DNA of 41,358 nucleotides from Opitutia bacterium (GTDB lineage Bacteria > Verrucomicrobiota > Verrucomicrobiia > Opitutales > Opitutaceae), in the NCBI GenBank assembly GCA_947461205.1, contig CANHJG010000036.1, forward strand, positions 1 through 41,358, read 5' to 3'. A model generated the notes under the pieces. It did no database searches and was not told where the DNA came from. It saw nothing but the letters and a program-made list of their open reading frames with translations. The translations under genes and the position numbers were made by a program. This document shows, in pieces, positions 17,961 through 25,816 of the stretch; positions within the stretch are counted from its first letter, which is position 1, and each line of letters opens with the position of its first letter.

Positions 17961-18926
17961 TTGCCCCGCCGCCGTTCCGCTGTCCGACTCGCCCTCCTGA
18001 AACCGCACCCCGCAGCCTCCGCCGTCCTCACCCTCGCCGACCTCGCCGCTTGGTCGCGCCCCGGCACCGCCCTCGCCGTCCTCGGCCACCCGATCAAACA
18101 CTCCATCAGCCCGGCGATGCACAACGCCGCGCTGGCCGCACTCGCCCGCGCCGACGCCCGGTTCGCCGATTGGCACTACGTCCGTTTCGAGATCCACCCC
18201 GCCGACCTCCCGCAGGCGCTCGATCTCCTGCACGCGAAAAAATTCCGCGGCGTCAACCTCACCGTCCCCCATAAAATCATCGCGTTCGACCGCGTCGTCG
18301 CCCTCGATCCCGCCGCCCGCCCCGTCGGCGCCGTCAACACCCTCCACTGGGCCGAGCGCGGCTGGCACGGCTTCAACACCGACGGCTACGGCCTCGCCTC
18401 GGCCGTCCGGGAAACCCTCGGCCGCGACCTCGCCGGCACCCACGTGATTCTGCTCGGGGCCGGCGGTGCCGCCCGCGGCGCCGCCGTCGAGTGTCTGCAG
18501 CGCCGCTGCGCCTCCCTGTGGATCGCCAACCGCACGCGCGCCACCCTCGACACCCTCCTCGCCGCCCTCGCCCCCGTCGCCCCCGGCGTGCCGCTCCACG
18601 GCTTCGCCTCCGCCGCTCCCCCGCCCGATCTGCCGTCCGGCGCGCTCGTGATCAACGCCACCAGCGCCGGCCTCCGCCCCACCGATGAGCCTCCGGTCGA
18701 CCTCACCGCGCTCCCGCACGTCGCCGCCGTGTTCGACATGATCTATAACCCGCCACAAACGCCCCTCCTCCGTCAGGCCTATTTCCTCGGTCAGCCGCAC
18801 GCCCACGGCCTAGCCATGCTCGTGCATCAGGGCGCCAAATCCCTCGAACACTGGAGCGGCATCCCCGCGGCCCAAACCGCGCCCACCATGGCCGTCGCCG
18901 CCCGCGCCGCGCTCGGCCTCACTTGA
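17961..18926 (+). CDS. aroE: Shikimate dehydrogenase
   Basis: A 321-residue protein with a TTG start at 17961 and no good ATG before the conserved region. Motifs: LGHPIKHSISPAMHN (shikimate binding), NLTVPHK with the catalytic Lys, NTDGYG, the NADP-binding loop GAGGAARG followed by NRTR, and a C-terminal HGLAMLVHQG segment. It reduces 3-dehydroshikimate to shikimate in aromatic amino acid synthesis. It is longer than typical AroE (about 270-290) because of a roughly 37-residue N-terminal extension, so the true start may be further in. DAHP synthase and aroC occur elsewhere in the window in separate units. Confidence 0.93.
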   Translation: MPRRRSAVRLALLKPHPAASAVLTLADLAAWSRPGTALAVLGHPIKHSISPAMHNAALAALARADARFADWHYVRFEIHPADLPQALDLLHAKKFRGVNLTVPHKIIAFDRVVALDPAARPVGAVNTLHWAERGWHGFNTDGYGLASAVRETLGRDLAGTHVILLGAGGAARGAAVECLQRRCASLWIANRTRATLDTLLAALAPVAPGVPLHGFASAAPPPDLPSGALVINATSAGLRPTDEPPVDLTALPHVAAVFDMIYNPPQTPLLRQAYFLGQPHAHGLAMLVHQGAKSLEHWSGIPAAQTAPTMAVAARAALGLT

Positions 18927-18955
18927 CTCCCCCGCGCCCTTCGCAATTTTCCCCC

Positions 18956-19138
18956 ATGCCGACGCTCACCACCCGCAAGCCCAAGGCCAAATCCCGCACG
19001 GGCGGATCTCACGCGAAGACCACGACCAAACCCCGCCGCAGCCCAGGTCCGTCTATCGGCGAGTGGGCGAAAAAATATTCCGGTATTATGAAGGGTGCCC
19101 CGTCAGACCTTTCCATGCGTGAAGGCTTCGGCGATTGA
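18956..19138 (+). CDS. Putative antitoxin of a PIN-type toxin-antitoxin pair
   Basis: A 60-residue protein from ATG 18956. The N-terminal half is basic (Lys/Arg/Ser/Thr-rich). The C-terminal half (SIGEWAKKYSGIMKG) is of the short amphipathic kind that wraps a PIN toxin. It overlaps the downstream toxin start by 20 bp, a typical coupled antitoxin-toxin layout. No ribbon-helix-helix or AbrB fold is clear, so the antitoxin class is not assigned. The role is inferred from its partner. Confidence 0.7.
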   Translation: MPTLTTRKPKAKSRTGGSHAKTTTKPRRSPGPSIGEWAKKYSGIMKGAPSDLSMREGFGD

Positions 19139-19535
19139 TTATCTGGTCGATGCCGGCCCGATCGTCGGGCTTTTGAGCGAGACCGACCAATGGCACGCAT
19201 GGAGTCACTCGGTCCTAACCGTGCTCGACGTGCAGCTTGCGACCACCGAGATGGTTTGGGGCGAAATCTGCCACCTACTCAGAAAGGATCGCGTCGCGCT
19301 TTTTGCCGCTATCGAGGCACTCGAAACGGGCAGGATCGTGCTGCTGCCGGTTTGGGGTCACGTTTCGCGAATCAGAATTCTCATCGAGAAATACCCGCAA
19401 ATGGACGCCGGCGATGCCTCGCTGGTGGTGCCTTCCGAACTTCACCCCAAAGCGAAAATCATCACCACCGACGTCCGCGACTTCACCGTCTACCGTCGCT
19501 TCCGCAACGAAGCCCTGCCGCTCATTCATCCCTGA
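19119..19535 (+). CDS. PIN-domain (VapC-like) toxin
   Basis: A 138-residue protein from GTG 19119, inside the 3' end of the antitoxin gene. The PIN nuclease acidic residues are visible: D in YLVDAGPIVGLL, E in TTEMVWGEI, D in MDAGDASLV and D in IITTDVRDF. VapC-like toxins cleave tRNA or rRNA and stop translation when the antitoxin is lost. The pair follows aroE by 29 bp but is probably an independent mobile cassette. Length is normal for the family. Confidence 0.85.
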   Translation: MKASAIDYLVDAGPIVGLLSETDQWHAWSHSVLTVLDVQLATTEMVWGEICHLLRKDRVALFAAIEALETGRIVLLPVWGHVSRIRILIEKYPQMDAGDASLVVPSELHPKAKIITTDVRDFTVYRRFRNEALPLIHP

Positions 19536-19655
19536 GCCTCTTCGCCGGACGCCAACCGTGCCCCCTATCCGCCCAATCGTTTTCGGAGGAGCGGGCTTGC
19601 ACGCGATTCCGCGGTTCGCGAGCGTAGCGCCACTCAGTCGTCGCCATTTTCCCCG

Positions 19656-20588
19656 ATGAATCTCGCCTCCTTCGCTGAAATCGCCGCCGCCTTCCCGTGG
19701 TTTTTCCCCGGCGTGGCCTTCGTCGTCGGCGCCTGCATCGGCAGCTTCCTCAACGTCGTCATCTATCGCCTCCCCAAGGAGGAATCCATCGTCACCCCCG
19801 GCTCCCACTGCGGTTGCGGCCAGCCGATCAAGTTCTACGACAACCTGCCCATCCTCTCATGGCTCGCCCTCCGCGGCCGCGCCCGGTGCTGCGGCCGGCC
19901 GTTTTCCGTCCGCTACCCCTCCGTCGAACTCCTCACCGGCCTGCTCTTCGTCGCCTGCTGGCTGCAGCTTTCCCCCGCCGGCACCTTCTCCCCGGGCCTC
20001 GTCCTCTGCGGGTGGATTTTTCTCAGCTGCCTCGTCGCCGCGACCTTCATCGATCTCGACCACATGATCATCCCCGACGTGTTCACCCTCGGCCTCGGGG
20101 TGTTCGGCGTCCTGCTGTCCTTCGCCGTGCCCGCCCTGCACGGCCAGCACACGGATTTTTTCCTCGGGGACAGCCTCCGCTCCGGCGTCGCTTCGCTCCT
20201 CGGTCTCCTCGTCGGTTCCGGCCTCGTACTGTGGATCGCGCTGCTCGCCGAAGCCGCGCTGAAAAAAGAAGCTATGGGCTTCGGCGACGTAAAATTCGTC
20301 GGCGCCATCGGCGCGTTCTGCGGCTGGCAGGGCGCCGTCTTCGCCGTCTTCGGCGGCGCCTGCGTCGGCACCGTCTGGTTCGCCGTCGCCTGGATCTGGG
20401 AGAAGATCTCCGGCCAAGCCGCCCCCGTCGCCCCACCTTCCGAAAACCCCGAAGGCGAACCCGTCGCCCTCGGTTTCGGCGCCCACGTCCCCTTCGGCCC
20501 GATGCTCGCGATCGCCGCCGCCCTTTACTTCCTGATCTTTCGCGACGGGGTCAGCGCCTGGTTCGCCGACGTCGCGGTTCTGTTTTAA
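19656..20588 (+). CDS. Prepilin peptidase (type IV leader peptidase, A24)
   Basis: A 310-residue inner-membrane protein with several hydrophobic segments. The aspartyl peptidase residues are D133 in TFIDLDHMIIPD and D211 in the GFGD motif. The N-terminal domain has the conserved GSFLNVVIYRLP. Its cysteine cluster is CGC (52, 54) and CC (78, 79) rather than the usual two CxxC pairs. It cleaves and N-methylates pseudopilins of the type II secretion system, whose gspD, gspE and gspF lie about 12 kb away. Its stop codon overlaps the stop of the convergent galK gene by 4 bp. Confidence 0.93.
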   Translation: MNLASFAEIAAAFPWFFPGVAFVVGACIGSFLNVVIYRLPKEESIVTPGSHCGCGQPIKFYDNLPILSWLALRGRARCCGRPFSVRYPSVELLTGLLFVACWLQLSPAGTFSPGLVLCGWIFLSCLVAATFIDLDHMIIPDVFTLGLGVFGVLLSFAVPALHGQHTDFFLGDSLRSGVASLLGLLVGSGLVLWIALLAEAALKKEAMGFGDVKFVGAIGAFCGWQGAVFAVFGGACVGTVWFAVAWIWEKISGQAAPVAPPSENPEGEPVALGFGAHVPFGPMLAIAAALYFLIFRDGVSAWFADVAVLF

Positions 20589-21730
20589 ACCGGGATCAGC
20601 GCCGCGCCGTCGCCCGTCTGCGTGTGCAGCACGTCGGGCCGCACACCAAAGTTCACCGTATACGCCGCGGCCACGGCGTCCGCCTGCGCCGCACCAAACT
20701 CCGCCGAGGTCAGCGCCATCACCGCACCGCCAAACCCGCCGCCCGTCAGCCGTGCGCCGAACACGTGCGGCGTCGCCCCGAGCGTCTCGACGAGAAAATC
20801 CAGTTCCGCCGTGCTGTTCTCAAACAGCGTCTGCGAACTCCGGTGCGACGCCGTGAGCAGATTCCCGACGGCCGCGAGATCGCCCGCCCGCAACGCATCC
20901 GTGCTCGCGGTCACGCGCGCGATCTCCTCCGCGATATGCCGCGCGCGCTTGAACGCCACCGGCGACAACCGCGCCTCCGCCGCCCAAACCTCCGCCGGCG
21001 ACACGTCGACGAGTTGCCCCACCCCCAGCGTCTGCGCCGCCGCCATGCACTCGCGATGCCGCGCCGCATAGAGCCCGTCGACCAGCGCATGCTTCGTGTG
21101 CGTGTTGAAAACCCAGAAATGCGCGTCCGCGGGCAGCGGCACCGTCGCAAACGTCGGCCCGCGGCAGTCGATGAAAACCAGATGGTCCTTCCGGCCGAAG
21201 CCCGACACGCCCTGGTCCAAAATGCCGCACGGCACCCCGACAAACTGATTCTCCGCGTGCTTGCCCACCTGCACGAGCGTCGCCCGCGACGGCTCCTGCC
21301 GCGTGAGCGCGAGGCAGGCTAGGCCCGAGGCCAGTTCGATCGCCGCGCTGCTGCTCAGCCCCGCCCCGGTCGGCAAATCCGACATCGCGAGGTAATCGAA
21401 GCCCGCCGGCGCACGCAGCCCGAACGCCGGCAGCGCCGCCACCACGCCGAGCGGATAGTTCACCCAACTCTCCGCGCCCGAGCGCTTGTCCAAGTTTTCC
21501 AATGACACCGCCACGACGCCCGCGCGCTGGTCGGTCGCAAAACGCCGCCGCCCGTCTTCGCGCGGCGCGACCGCCACCCACACCCCCCGGTCGATCGCGG
21601 CGCCGAGCACCGTGCCTCCGTTGTAGTCCGTGTGGTTGCCGATGAACTCGATGCGGCCCGGCGCCCGGGCGATAATCTCCGGCACACGGCCATACGTGGC
21701 GCGAAACAAATTTACGAGGGCGGTTTGCAT
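20585..21730 (-). CDS. galK: Galactokinase-like GHMP kinase
   Basis: A 381-residue cytoplasmic kinase. Motifs: the sugar signature APGRIEFIGNHTDYNGG (about residues 23-39), the ATP-binding LPTGAGLSSSAAIE, and the C-terminal GGGFGGAV. These place it in the galactokinase branch of the GHMP family, which phosphorylates galactose at C1. Standard GalK has GEH in the first signature, whereas here it is GNH (N32). That residue contacts the sugar in known structures, so specificity may differ. No other Leloir gene is adjacent. Confidence 0.88.
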   Translation of the reverse strand: MQTALVNLFRATYGRVPEIIARAPGRIEFIGNHTDYNGGTVLGAAIDRGVWVAVAPREDGRRRFATDQRAGVVAVSLENLDKRSGAESWVNYPLGVVAALPAFGLRAPAGFDYLAMSDLPTGAGLSSSAAIELASGLACLALTRQEPSRATLVQVGKHAENQFVGVPCGILDQGVSGFGRKDHLVFIDCRGPTFATVPLPADAHFWVFNTHTKHALVDGLYAARHRECMAAAQTLGVGQLVDVSPAEVWAAEARLSPVAFKRARHIAEEIARVTASTDALRAGDLAAVGNLLTASHRSSQTLFENSTAELDFLVETLGATPHVFGARLTGGGFGGAVMALTSAEFGAAQADAVAAAYTVNFGVRPDVLHTQTGDGAALIPV

Positions 21731-21806
21731 ACGTCAGACCCCAGCCAAGTCCGCGCCCCTCGTCCCGTCGAATCCGAAACCGGGCGATGACGCGCGCGAA
21801 CCGCCC

Positions 21807-22082
21807 TTACGCCATCGCCCGCAGTTCGGCGCCGGCCTTGAAGCGCACGGTCTTGATCGCCCGGATCGCCATCGGCTGTTTCGGGTGCGGATTGAAACCG
21901 CGGCGCGCAGGCCGCACCGCCGCGGCAAACGGGCCAAACCCCACCAGCGCCACTTCCTTGTCGCGGCGCCGCCCCCGTTTGACCGCCGCCCATACCGCGT
22001 CCGTCGCGCGCTCCGCCGCGGCTTTGGTCGTGGAACCCCCGAGATGCTTTTGCACGGCGTCGACCAATTCAGCTTGGTTCAT
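21807..22082 (-). CDS. HU-family DNA-binding protein
   Basis: A 91-residue basic protein from ATG 22082, the usual HU length. The start is supported by the family N-terminus MNQAELVDAVQ; upstream in-frame residues are not conserved in type. The beta-arm region reads VGFGPFAAAVRPARRGFNPHP and the C-terminus KTVRFKAGAELR, both HU hallmarks. It bends and compacts DNA as a dimer. A 7-bp inverted repeat lies 27 bp upstream of the start. Confidence 0.92.
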   Translation of the reverse strand: MNQAELVDAVQKHLGGSTTKAAAERATDAVWAAVKRGRRRDKEVALVGFGPFAAAVRPARRGFNPHPKQPMAIRAIKTVRFKAGAELRAMA

Positions 22083-22109
22083 CGGTGGGGTCGGGTGAAA
22101 AGCGCGAAC

Positions 22110-22133
22110 GACCGGGCGCGGCTCCACCCGGTC
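22110..22133. promoter_or_regulatory. Inverted repeat upstream of the HU gene
   Basis: GACCGGG (22110-22116) and CCCGGTC (22127-22133) form a perfect 7-bp inverted repeat with a 10-bp spacer, between the HU start and the end of the 65-codon gene. It could be an operator for autoregulation or a 5'-UTR hairpin. No T-tract follows, so it is not an obvious terminator. Confidence 0.35.
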
Positions 22134-22188
22134 AAATTCATTTCGCCCTTCCGGCCGCATCGGGCCCGGCTTTACGGAATTTTCTCCG

Positions 22189-22386
22189 TCACGCCGGCGG
22201 CGCCTCGCCGGCGCGCCCCTTCACCACCGCCGCCAACAACCGCGCCATCGCCACCTCCCGCGTCAGCCCACGCTCACCTGCCAGTTGCGTGGCCCGCTTC
22301 GCCAACTGCGCCGCCATGGTCGCCGCCTGCACCCGGGGCGCGCCGAGGCGCTCACACAGCTGCGTGAGTTGCTCCAATTCCGTCAT
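22189..22386 (-). CDS. Small hypothetical protein, coupled to ygfZ
   Basis: A 65-residue, Ala-rich, probably all-helical cytoplasmic protein (TELEQLTQLCERLG at the start). Its ATG overlaps the stop codon of the upstream ygfZ-like gene (4-bp overlap), which argues for translational coupling and against chance. I recognise no domain. Its link to YgfZ suggests a role near Fe-S or folate metabolism, but that is only context. Confidence 0.6.
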   Translation of the reverse strand: MTELEQLTQLCERLGAPRVQAATMAAQLAKRATQLAGERGLTREVAMARLLAAVVKGRAGEAPPA

Positions 22387-23306
22387 CGCCCATCAACCAA
22401 CCGCACCGTCGGCGCTCCATCAACCGCCAACGCGAGCCCGCCCCCCGCCGAAACCTGCAAAAGTGTCAGCATCGCCAGTCCCTCCCAACCGCCGGCCCCG
22501 TCGCTCACCGCCGAACGCACTTCGCCGACCTTGCGCCCCCCCGCAAACAACGCCGCCGGCAAACTCCCCGGGCCCGCCGGGCCCACCACCCGCATCAATC
22601 GCCGCCGCACCTGCCCCATCGACTTCAGCCGCGCCATCACCTCTTGCCCGAGATAGCATCCCTTCGTGTAGGAAATCGCGTCCTGCTCCAGCCCGCCTTC
22701 GCCGGGCAAATCCCCCGGCCCCAGATCGGCAGGCACCGCCGGCACGCCCGCTGAGATCCGGCGCCGTACCATCTCCTCGCCCTCGAGTTCGCGCCCGCCC
22801 GCGATCTGCGCCCGCACCGCCGCGGTCTCGGCCACGGGAAAAACCCACTCGACCGCCTCCTCCTTCCCCCGCCGCCCGCGAAACACTGCGCCGACCCGCT
22901 CCACCGCGGCCGTGGCCGCGTCCACCGCCATCGCCGCGGCCACGCCTTCGCCGAACACCGTGACGCCCGCCCACTCCGCTGTCACGTCCTCCACCACCAC
23001 GTCATCCGCGATGATGAACGCTTCCAGCCGCTCCCGGATCACCGCCGCCGGCGAAAAATAACTCCCCACCCAAAATTCCGCCGGCTCCGCGCCCCGCACC
23101 ACAAAACTGTCCGCCAACACTTTCCCTTTCAGCGTCAGCCAAAGCCCGTAGACCGCTCCACCCGGCGACAAGCCCCGCAGCTCGTTCGTAAACTGGCCCT
23201 GCAGGAAAGTCGCCGCGTCCTCCCCCGTCACCCGCAGCCAAGCCGCCGGTCGCCACCCGTGGAACGACGTAGAAATCGAAAAGTTCATAGCTTTTAAAAT
23301 GCTCAT
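22383..23306 (-). CDS. ygfZ: YgfZ/GcvT-like folate-binding protein
   Basis: About 307 residues from 23306; an in-frame ATG at 23288 (MNFSISTSF) is an equally good start. The diagnostic YgfZ motif KGCYLGQEV is present, followed by ARLKSMGQVRRRL. The N-terminal part has the GcvT-like fold with FLQGQFTNELR. YgfZ helps maintain certain Fe-S enzymes (such as the tRNA methylthiolase MiaB) using tetrahydrofolate. It is divergent from the DAHP synthase unit and overlaps a 65-codon gene at its 3' end. Confidence 0.9.
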   Translation of the reverse strand: MSILKAMNFSISTSFHGWRPAAWLRVTGEDAATFLQGQFTNELRGLSPGGAVYGLWLTLKGKVLADSFVVRGAEPAEFWVGSYFSPAAVIRERLEAFIIADDVVVEDVTAEWAGVTVFGEGVAAAMAVDAATAAVERVGAVFRGRRGKEEAVEWVFPVAETAAVRAQIAGGRELEGEEMVRRRISAGVPAVPADLGPGDLPGEGGLEQDAISYTKGCYLGQEVMARLKSMGQVRRRLMRVVGPAGPGSLPAALFAGGRKVGEVRSAVSDGAGGWEGLAMLTLLQVSAGGGLALAVDGAPTVRLVDGR

Positions 23307-23351
23307 TTGGAGTTCATTGCAATAAAAGTGCGCGGTTTTAAAAACTTGGAG

Positions 23352-23379
23352 TTGACGGCGGGAGACTAAAAAGTATTCA
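23352..23379 (+). promoter_or_regulatory. Putative sigma-70 promoter of the DAHP synthase leader
   Basis: TTGACG (23352-23357) and TATTCA (23374-23379) are separated by 16 bp, close to the -35/-10 consensus. Transcription would begin near 23386 and run through the two hairpins below into the DAHP synthase gene. This is by eye only; promoter rules in this phylum are not well defined. Confidence 0.4.
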
Positions 23380-23402
23380 TCTTCCTCGTCAGTTTAACAC
23401 TT

Positions 23403-23425
23403 CTCCCCGCTTAGCGGGGAGTTTT
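23403..23425 (+). terminator. Hairpin 1 of the DAHP synthase leader
   Basis: CTCCCCGC (23403-23410) pairs with GCGGGGAG (23414-23421) over a TTA loop, followed by TTTT. It is an 8-bp stem with a weak T-run, so it may act as a pause or anti-terminator partner rather than a strong terminator. Confidence 0.55.
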
Positions 23426-23445
23426 GGGGTAACTAAGAAAGCAAA

Positions 23446-23484
23446 GGCGCACCGTATAGGGGTATACGGTGCGCCACTTTTTTT
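23446..23484 (+). terminator. Hairpin 2: strong intrinsic terminator in front of DAHP synthase
   Basis: A perfect 13-bp stem, GGCGCACCGTATA (23446-23458) with TATACGGTGCGCC (23463-23475), has a GGGG loop and is followed by AC and seven T. It ends 85 bp before the DAHP synthase start on the same strand. The strength and position suggest regulated readthrough or the 3' end of a small RNA. Confidence 0.8.
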
Positions 23485-23568
23485 GCCCATTTTTGGTTCA
23501 CCGTCGCCCGCCAGATGACCGAAGCCGGGCTTGCGCGCCGAGCCCCAAGCCGCCCAATCTGCTGCTTC

Positions 23569-24624
23569 ATGCAGAAAACTTCCGACATCCATGTCGTCGA
23601 GACGCGCGCCCTCCCCTCGCCCGCCAGCCTGCTGGCCGAGCTCCCGAAGACCGAGGCCCAAGCCGATTTCGTCACCCGCGCCCGCCGCGAAATCCACCGG
23701 CTCATCTTCACCGACGACCGCCGCTTCCTCCTGATCATCGGACCGTGCTCGATCCATGATCTCGCCGCCGGTCGCGACTATGCCCGGCGGCTCGCCGCGC
23801 TCTCCCGGGAAGTCTCCGACCGAGTCATGATCGTCATGCGCGTCTATTTCGAGAAACCCCGCACCACCGTCGGCTGGAAGGGCCTCATCATGGACCCGCA
23901 CCTGGACGGTTCCCACGACATCGCCGCCGGCCTCCGTCTCGGCCGCACCTTTCTCCGCGACGTCCTCGACCTCGGCCTGCCAACCGCCACCGAGTTTCTC
24001 GATCCGATCACCCCCCAATACGTCGCCGACCTCGTCTGCTGGGGCGCCATCGGTGCCCGCACCACCGAATCTCAGACCCATCGTCAGATGGCTTCCGGCC
24101 TCTCGATGCCCCTCGGTTTCAAAAACAGCACCGACGGCACCTTCACCGCCGCAGTGAACGCCATCAAGGCCGCCGCCCAGCCGCAGACTTTCCTCGGCAT
24201 CAATCTCGACGGCGCCGCCTCCGCCATCGTCACCCGGGGCAACCCCGACTGCCACGTCGTCCTCCGCGGCGGCTCCGCCGGCCCCAACTACTCGCCCACC
24301 CACATCGCCCAAACCGAGACCCTCCTCGTCAAAGCCGGGCTCCCGAAAGCCATTCTCGTCGATTGTTCGCACGACAACTCCGCGAAAAAACCGGAGCTCC
24401 AACCCGACGTCCTCCGCGCCCTCCTCGATCAGATCACCACCGGCAACGCCTCGATCATGGGCGCCATGGTCGAGAGCAACCTCGGCGCGGGCAGCCAGAC
24501 CTTCCCCCAACCCAAGGAAAATCTCCGCTACGGTGTCAGCATCACCGACGGCTGCATCGACTGGCCGACCACCGAAAAACTCGTCCGCGATCTCCATACC
24601 GCTCTCACCCCGCGCTTCCCCTAA
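23569..24624 (+). CDS. 3-deoxy-7-phosphoheptulonate synthase (DAHP synthase, AroF/G/H type)
   Basis: A 351-residue protein from ATG 23569 (an earlier in-frame ATG at 23515 is less family-like). Type I DAHP synthase motifs: [56 protein letters not shown] and [12 protein letters not shown]. It condenses phosphoenolpyruvate with erythrose 4-phosphate, the first step of the shikimate pathway, and needs a divalent metal. The AroF/G/H group is usually feedback-inhibited by Phe, Tyr or Trp; which one cannot be read here. The leader carries two hairpins that may control its transcription. Confidence 0.95.
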   Translation: MQKTSDIHVVETRALPSPASLLAELPKTEAQADFVTRARREIHRLIFTDDRRFLLIIGPCSIHDLAAGRDYARRLAALSREVSDRVMIVMRVYFEKPRTTVGWKGLIMDPHLDGSHDIAAGLRLGRTFLRDVLDLGLPTATEFLDPITPQYVADLVCWGAIGARTTESQTHRQMASGLSMPLGFKNSTDGTFTAAVNAIKAAAQPQTFLGINLDGAASAIVTRGNPDCHVVLRGGSAGPNYSPTHIAQTETLLVKAGLPKAILVDCSHDNSAKKPELQPDVLRALLDQITTGNASIMGAMVESNLGAGSQTFPQPKENLRYGVSITDGCIDWPTTEKLVRDLHTALTPRFP

Positions 24625-24730
24625 GCCCGCCCTCCGCCGCACCCCGCGTCTCCCTTCAACCTGCCGATTCACCCATTTCATCCGTGTCTTTCCGCTCGTC
24701 CGTGGGCTAAACCTTCCCCTCTTCACCTCT

Positions 24731-25714
24731 ATGAAAACTCCCATCCGCGTCGCTGTCACCGGAGCCGCCGGCCAAATCGGCTACTCCCTCCTCTTCCGCA
24801 TCGCCTCGGGCGCGATGTTCGGCCCTGACCAGCCCGTCATCCTCCAGCTGATCGAAGCCCCCGTCGAGAAAGCCCTCAAGGCCCTCGAGGGCGTCGCAAT
24901 GGAACTCGACGACTGCGCCTTCCCCCTCCTCAAGGGCATCGTCCAAACCGCCGATCCCGCTGTCGGTTTCAAGGACGCCAACTGGTGTCTCCTCGTCGGC
25001 GCCAAACCCCGCGGCCCCGGCATGGAACGCGCCGATCTCCTCAAGGACAACGGCAAGATCTTCATCGGCCAGGGTCAGGTGATCGACGCCGTCGCCGCCG
25101 CTGACGCCCGCATCGCCGTCGTCGGCAATCCCGCCAACACGAACTGCATGATCGCCGCTTCCCAGGCGAAACGCCTCCCGGCCGACCGCTTCACCGCGAT
25201 GGTCCGCCTCGATCAAAACCGCGCCCAATCCCAGCTGGCGAAAAAAGCCGGCGTCGATCTCACCGCCGTCAAAGACATCTTCATCTACGGCAACCACAGC
25301 CCCTCGATGTTCCCGGCCTTCGCCCACGCCACCATCAACGGCCAGCCCGCCACCGCTGTCATCACGGACAGCGCCTGGCTCCAGGGCCCGTTCTGCGAGA
25401 CCGTCGGCAAACGCGGCGCCGCCATCATCGCCGCCCGCGGCTCCTCCTCCGCCGCCTCGGCCGCCAACGCCCTCGTCGACCACGTCCGCTCTCTCGTCAC
25501 TCCCGGCGCGATCCACTCCATCGCCGTCAAGAGCGAAGGCCGCTACGGCTTCGACGCCAACGTTTGGGCGGGCATGCCCGTCCGCACCACGACCCCCGGC
25601 AGCTACGAGGTCATCACGAGCTACGTCATGGACGACTTCGCGAAATCCAAGATCGCCGCGACGAACAAGGAACTCGCCGAAGAGCGCGCCTTCGTCGCGG
25701 ACATGATCCAGTAA
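24731..25714 (+). CDS. mdh: NAD-dependent malate dehydrogenase
   Basis: A 327-residue protein from ATG 24731. It has the Rossmann motif [16 protein letters not shown], the substrate-binding Arg in [30 protein letters not shown] with the family's catalytic Asp, and the active-site His in [10 protein letters not shown]. The sequence matches the cytosolic/NADP-type MDH branch common in many bacteria. It oxidises malate to oxaloacetate in the TCA cycle. It is 106 bp downstream of DAHP synthase on the same strand and followed by a clear terminator. The open frame continues upstream, but the family begins at this ATG. Confidence 0.94.
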   Translation: MKTPIRVAVTGAAGQIGYSLLFRIASGAMFGPDQPVILQLIEAPVEKALKALEGVAMELDDCAFPLLKGIVQTADPAVGFKDANWCLLVGAKPRGPGMERADLLKDNGKIFIGQGQVIDAVAAADARIAVVGNPANTNCMIAASQAKRLPADRFTAMVRLDQNRAQSQLAKKAGVDLTAVKDIFIYGNHSPSMFPAFAHATINGQPATAVITDSAWLQGPFCETVGKRGAAIIAARGSSSAASAANALVDHVRSLVTPGAIHSIAVKSEGRYGFDANVWAGMPVRTTTPGSYEVITSYVMDDFAKSKIAATNKELAEERAFVADMIQ

Positions 25715-25774
25715 CGCGCGAGGCCATCGCGCGTCCGGCGCAGCCGGACGTGGCGATCGCTCGGCTCGGCTCCC

Positions 25775-25803
25775 GCGGCGCCCTCACCGGCGCCGCTTTT
25801 TTT
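25775..25803 (+). terminator. Intrinsic terminator after mdh
   Basis: GCGGCGCC (25775-25782) pairs with GGCGCCGC (25789-25796) over a CTCACC loop and is followed by seven T. A second hairpin without a T-run (CGTCCGGC/GCCGGACG, 25732-25750) precedes it. Confidence 0.85.
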
Positions 25804-25816
25804 CGCCCGGCCGCTC

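Larger units (their letters stand above)
23386..23484 (+). ncRNA. Candidate leader or small RNA with two terminator-like hairpins
   Basis: The segment between the putative promoter and the DAHP synthase start contains two stem-loops, and the second is a full intrinsic terminator. No plus-strand gene lies upstream, because ygfZ runs the other way. The RNA would be about 100 nt: either an attenuated leader of the aromatic-biosynthesis gene or a free-standing small RNA. No leader peptide with a run of aromatic codons was found, so classical trp-like attenuation is not evident. Confidence 0.4.

Noticed and set aside
16224-18806. A 860-codon minus-strand open frame opposite yggS, the SirB1-like gene and aroE
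   Set aside because: Gly/Glu/Ala-rich low-complexity translation with no domains, exactly antisense to three recognisable genes. High third-position GC keeps such antisense frames open.
19697-21322. A 541-codon plus-strand frame over the prepilin peptidase and galK
   Set aside because: Arg/Pro-rich translation without domains; it overlaps two clear genes in other frames.
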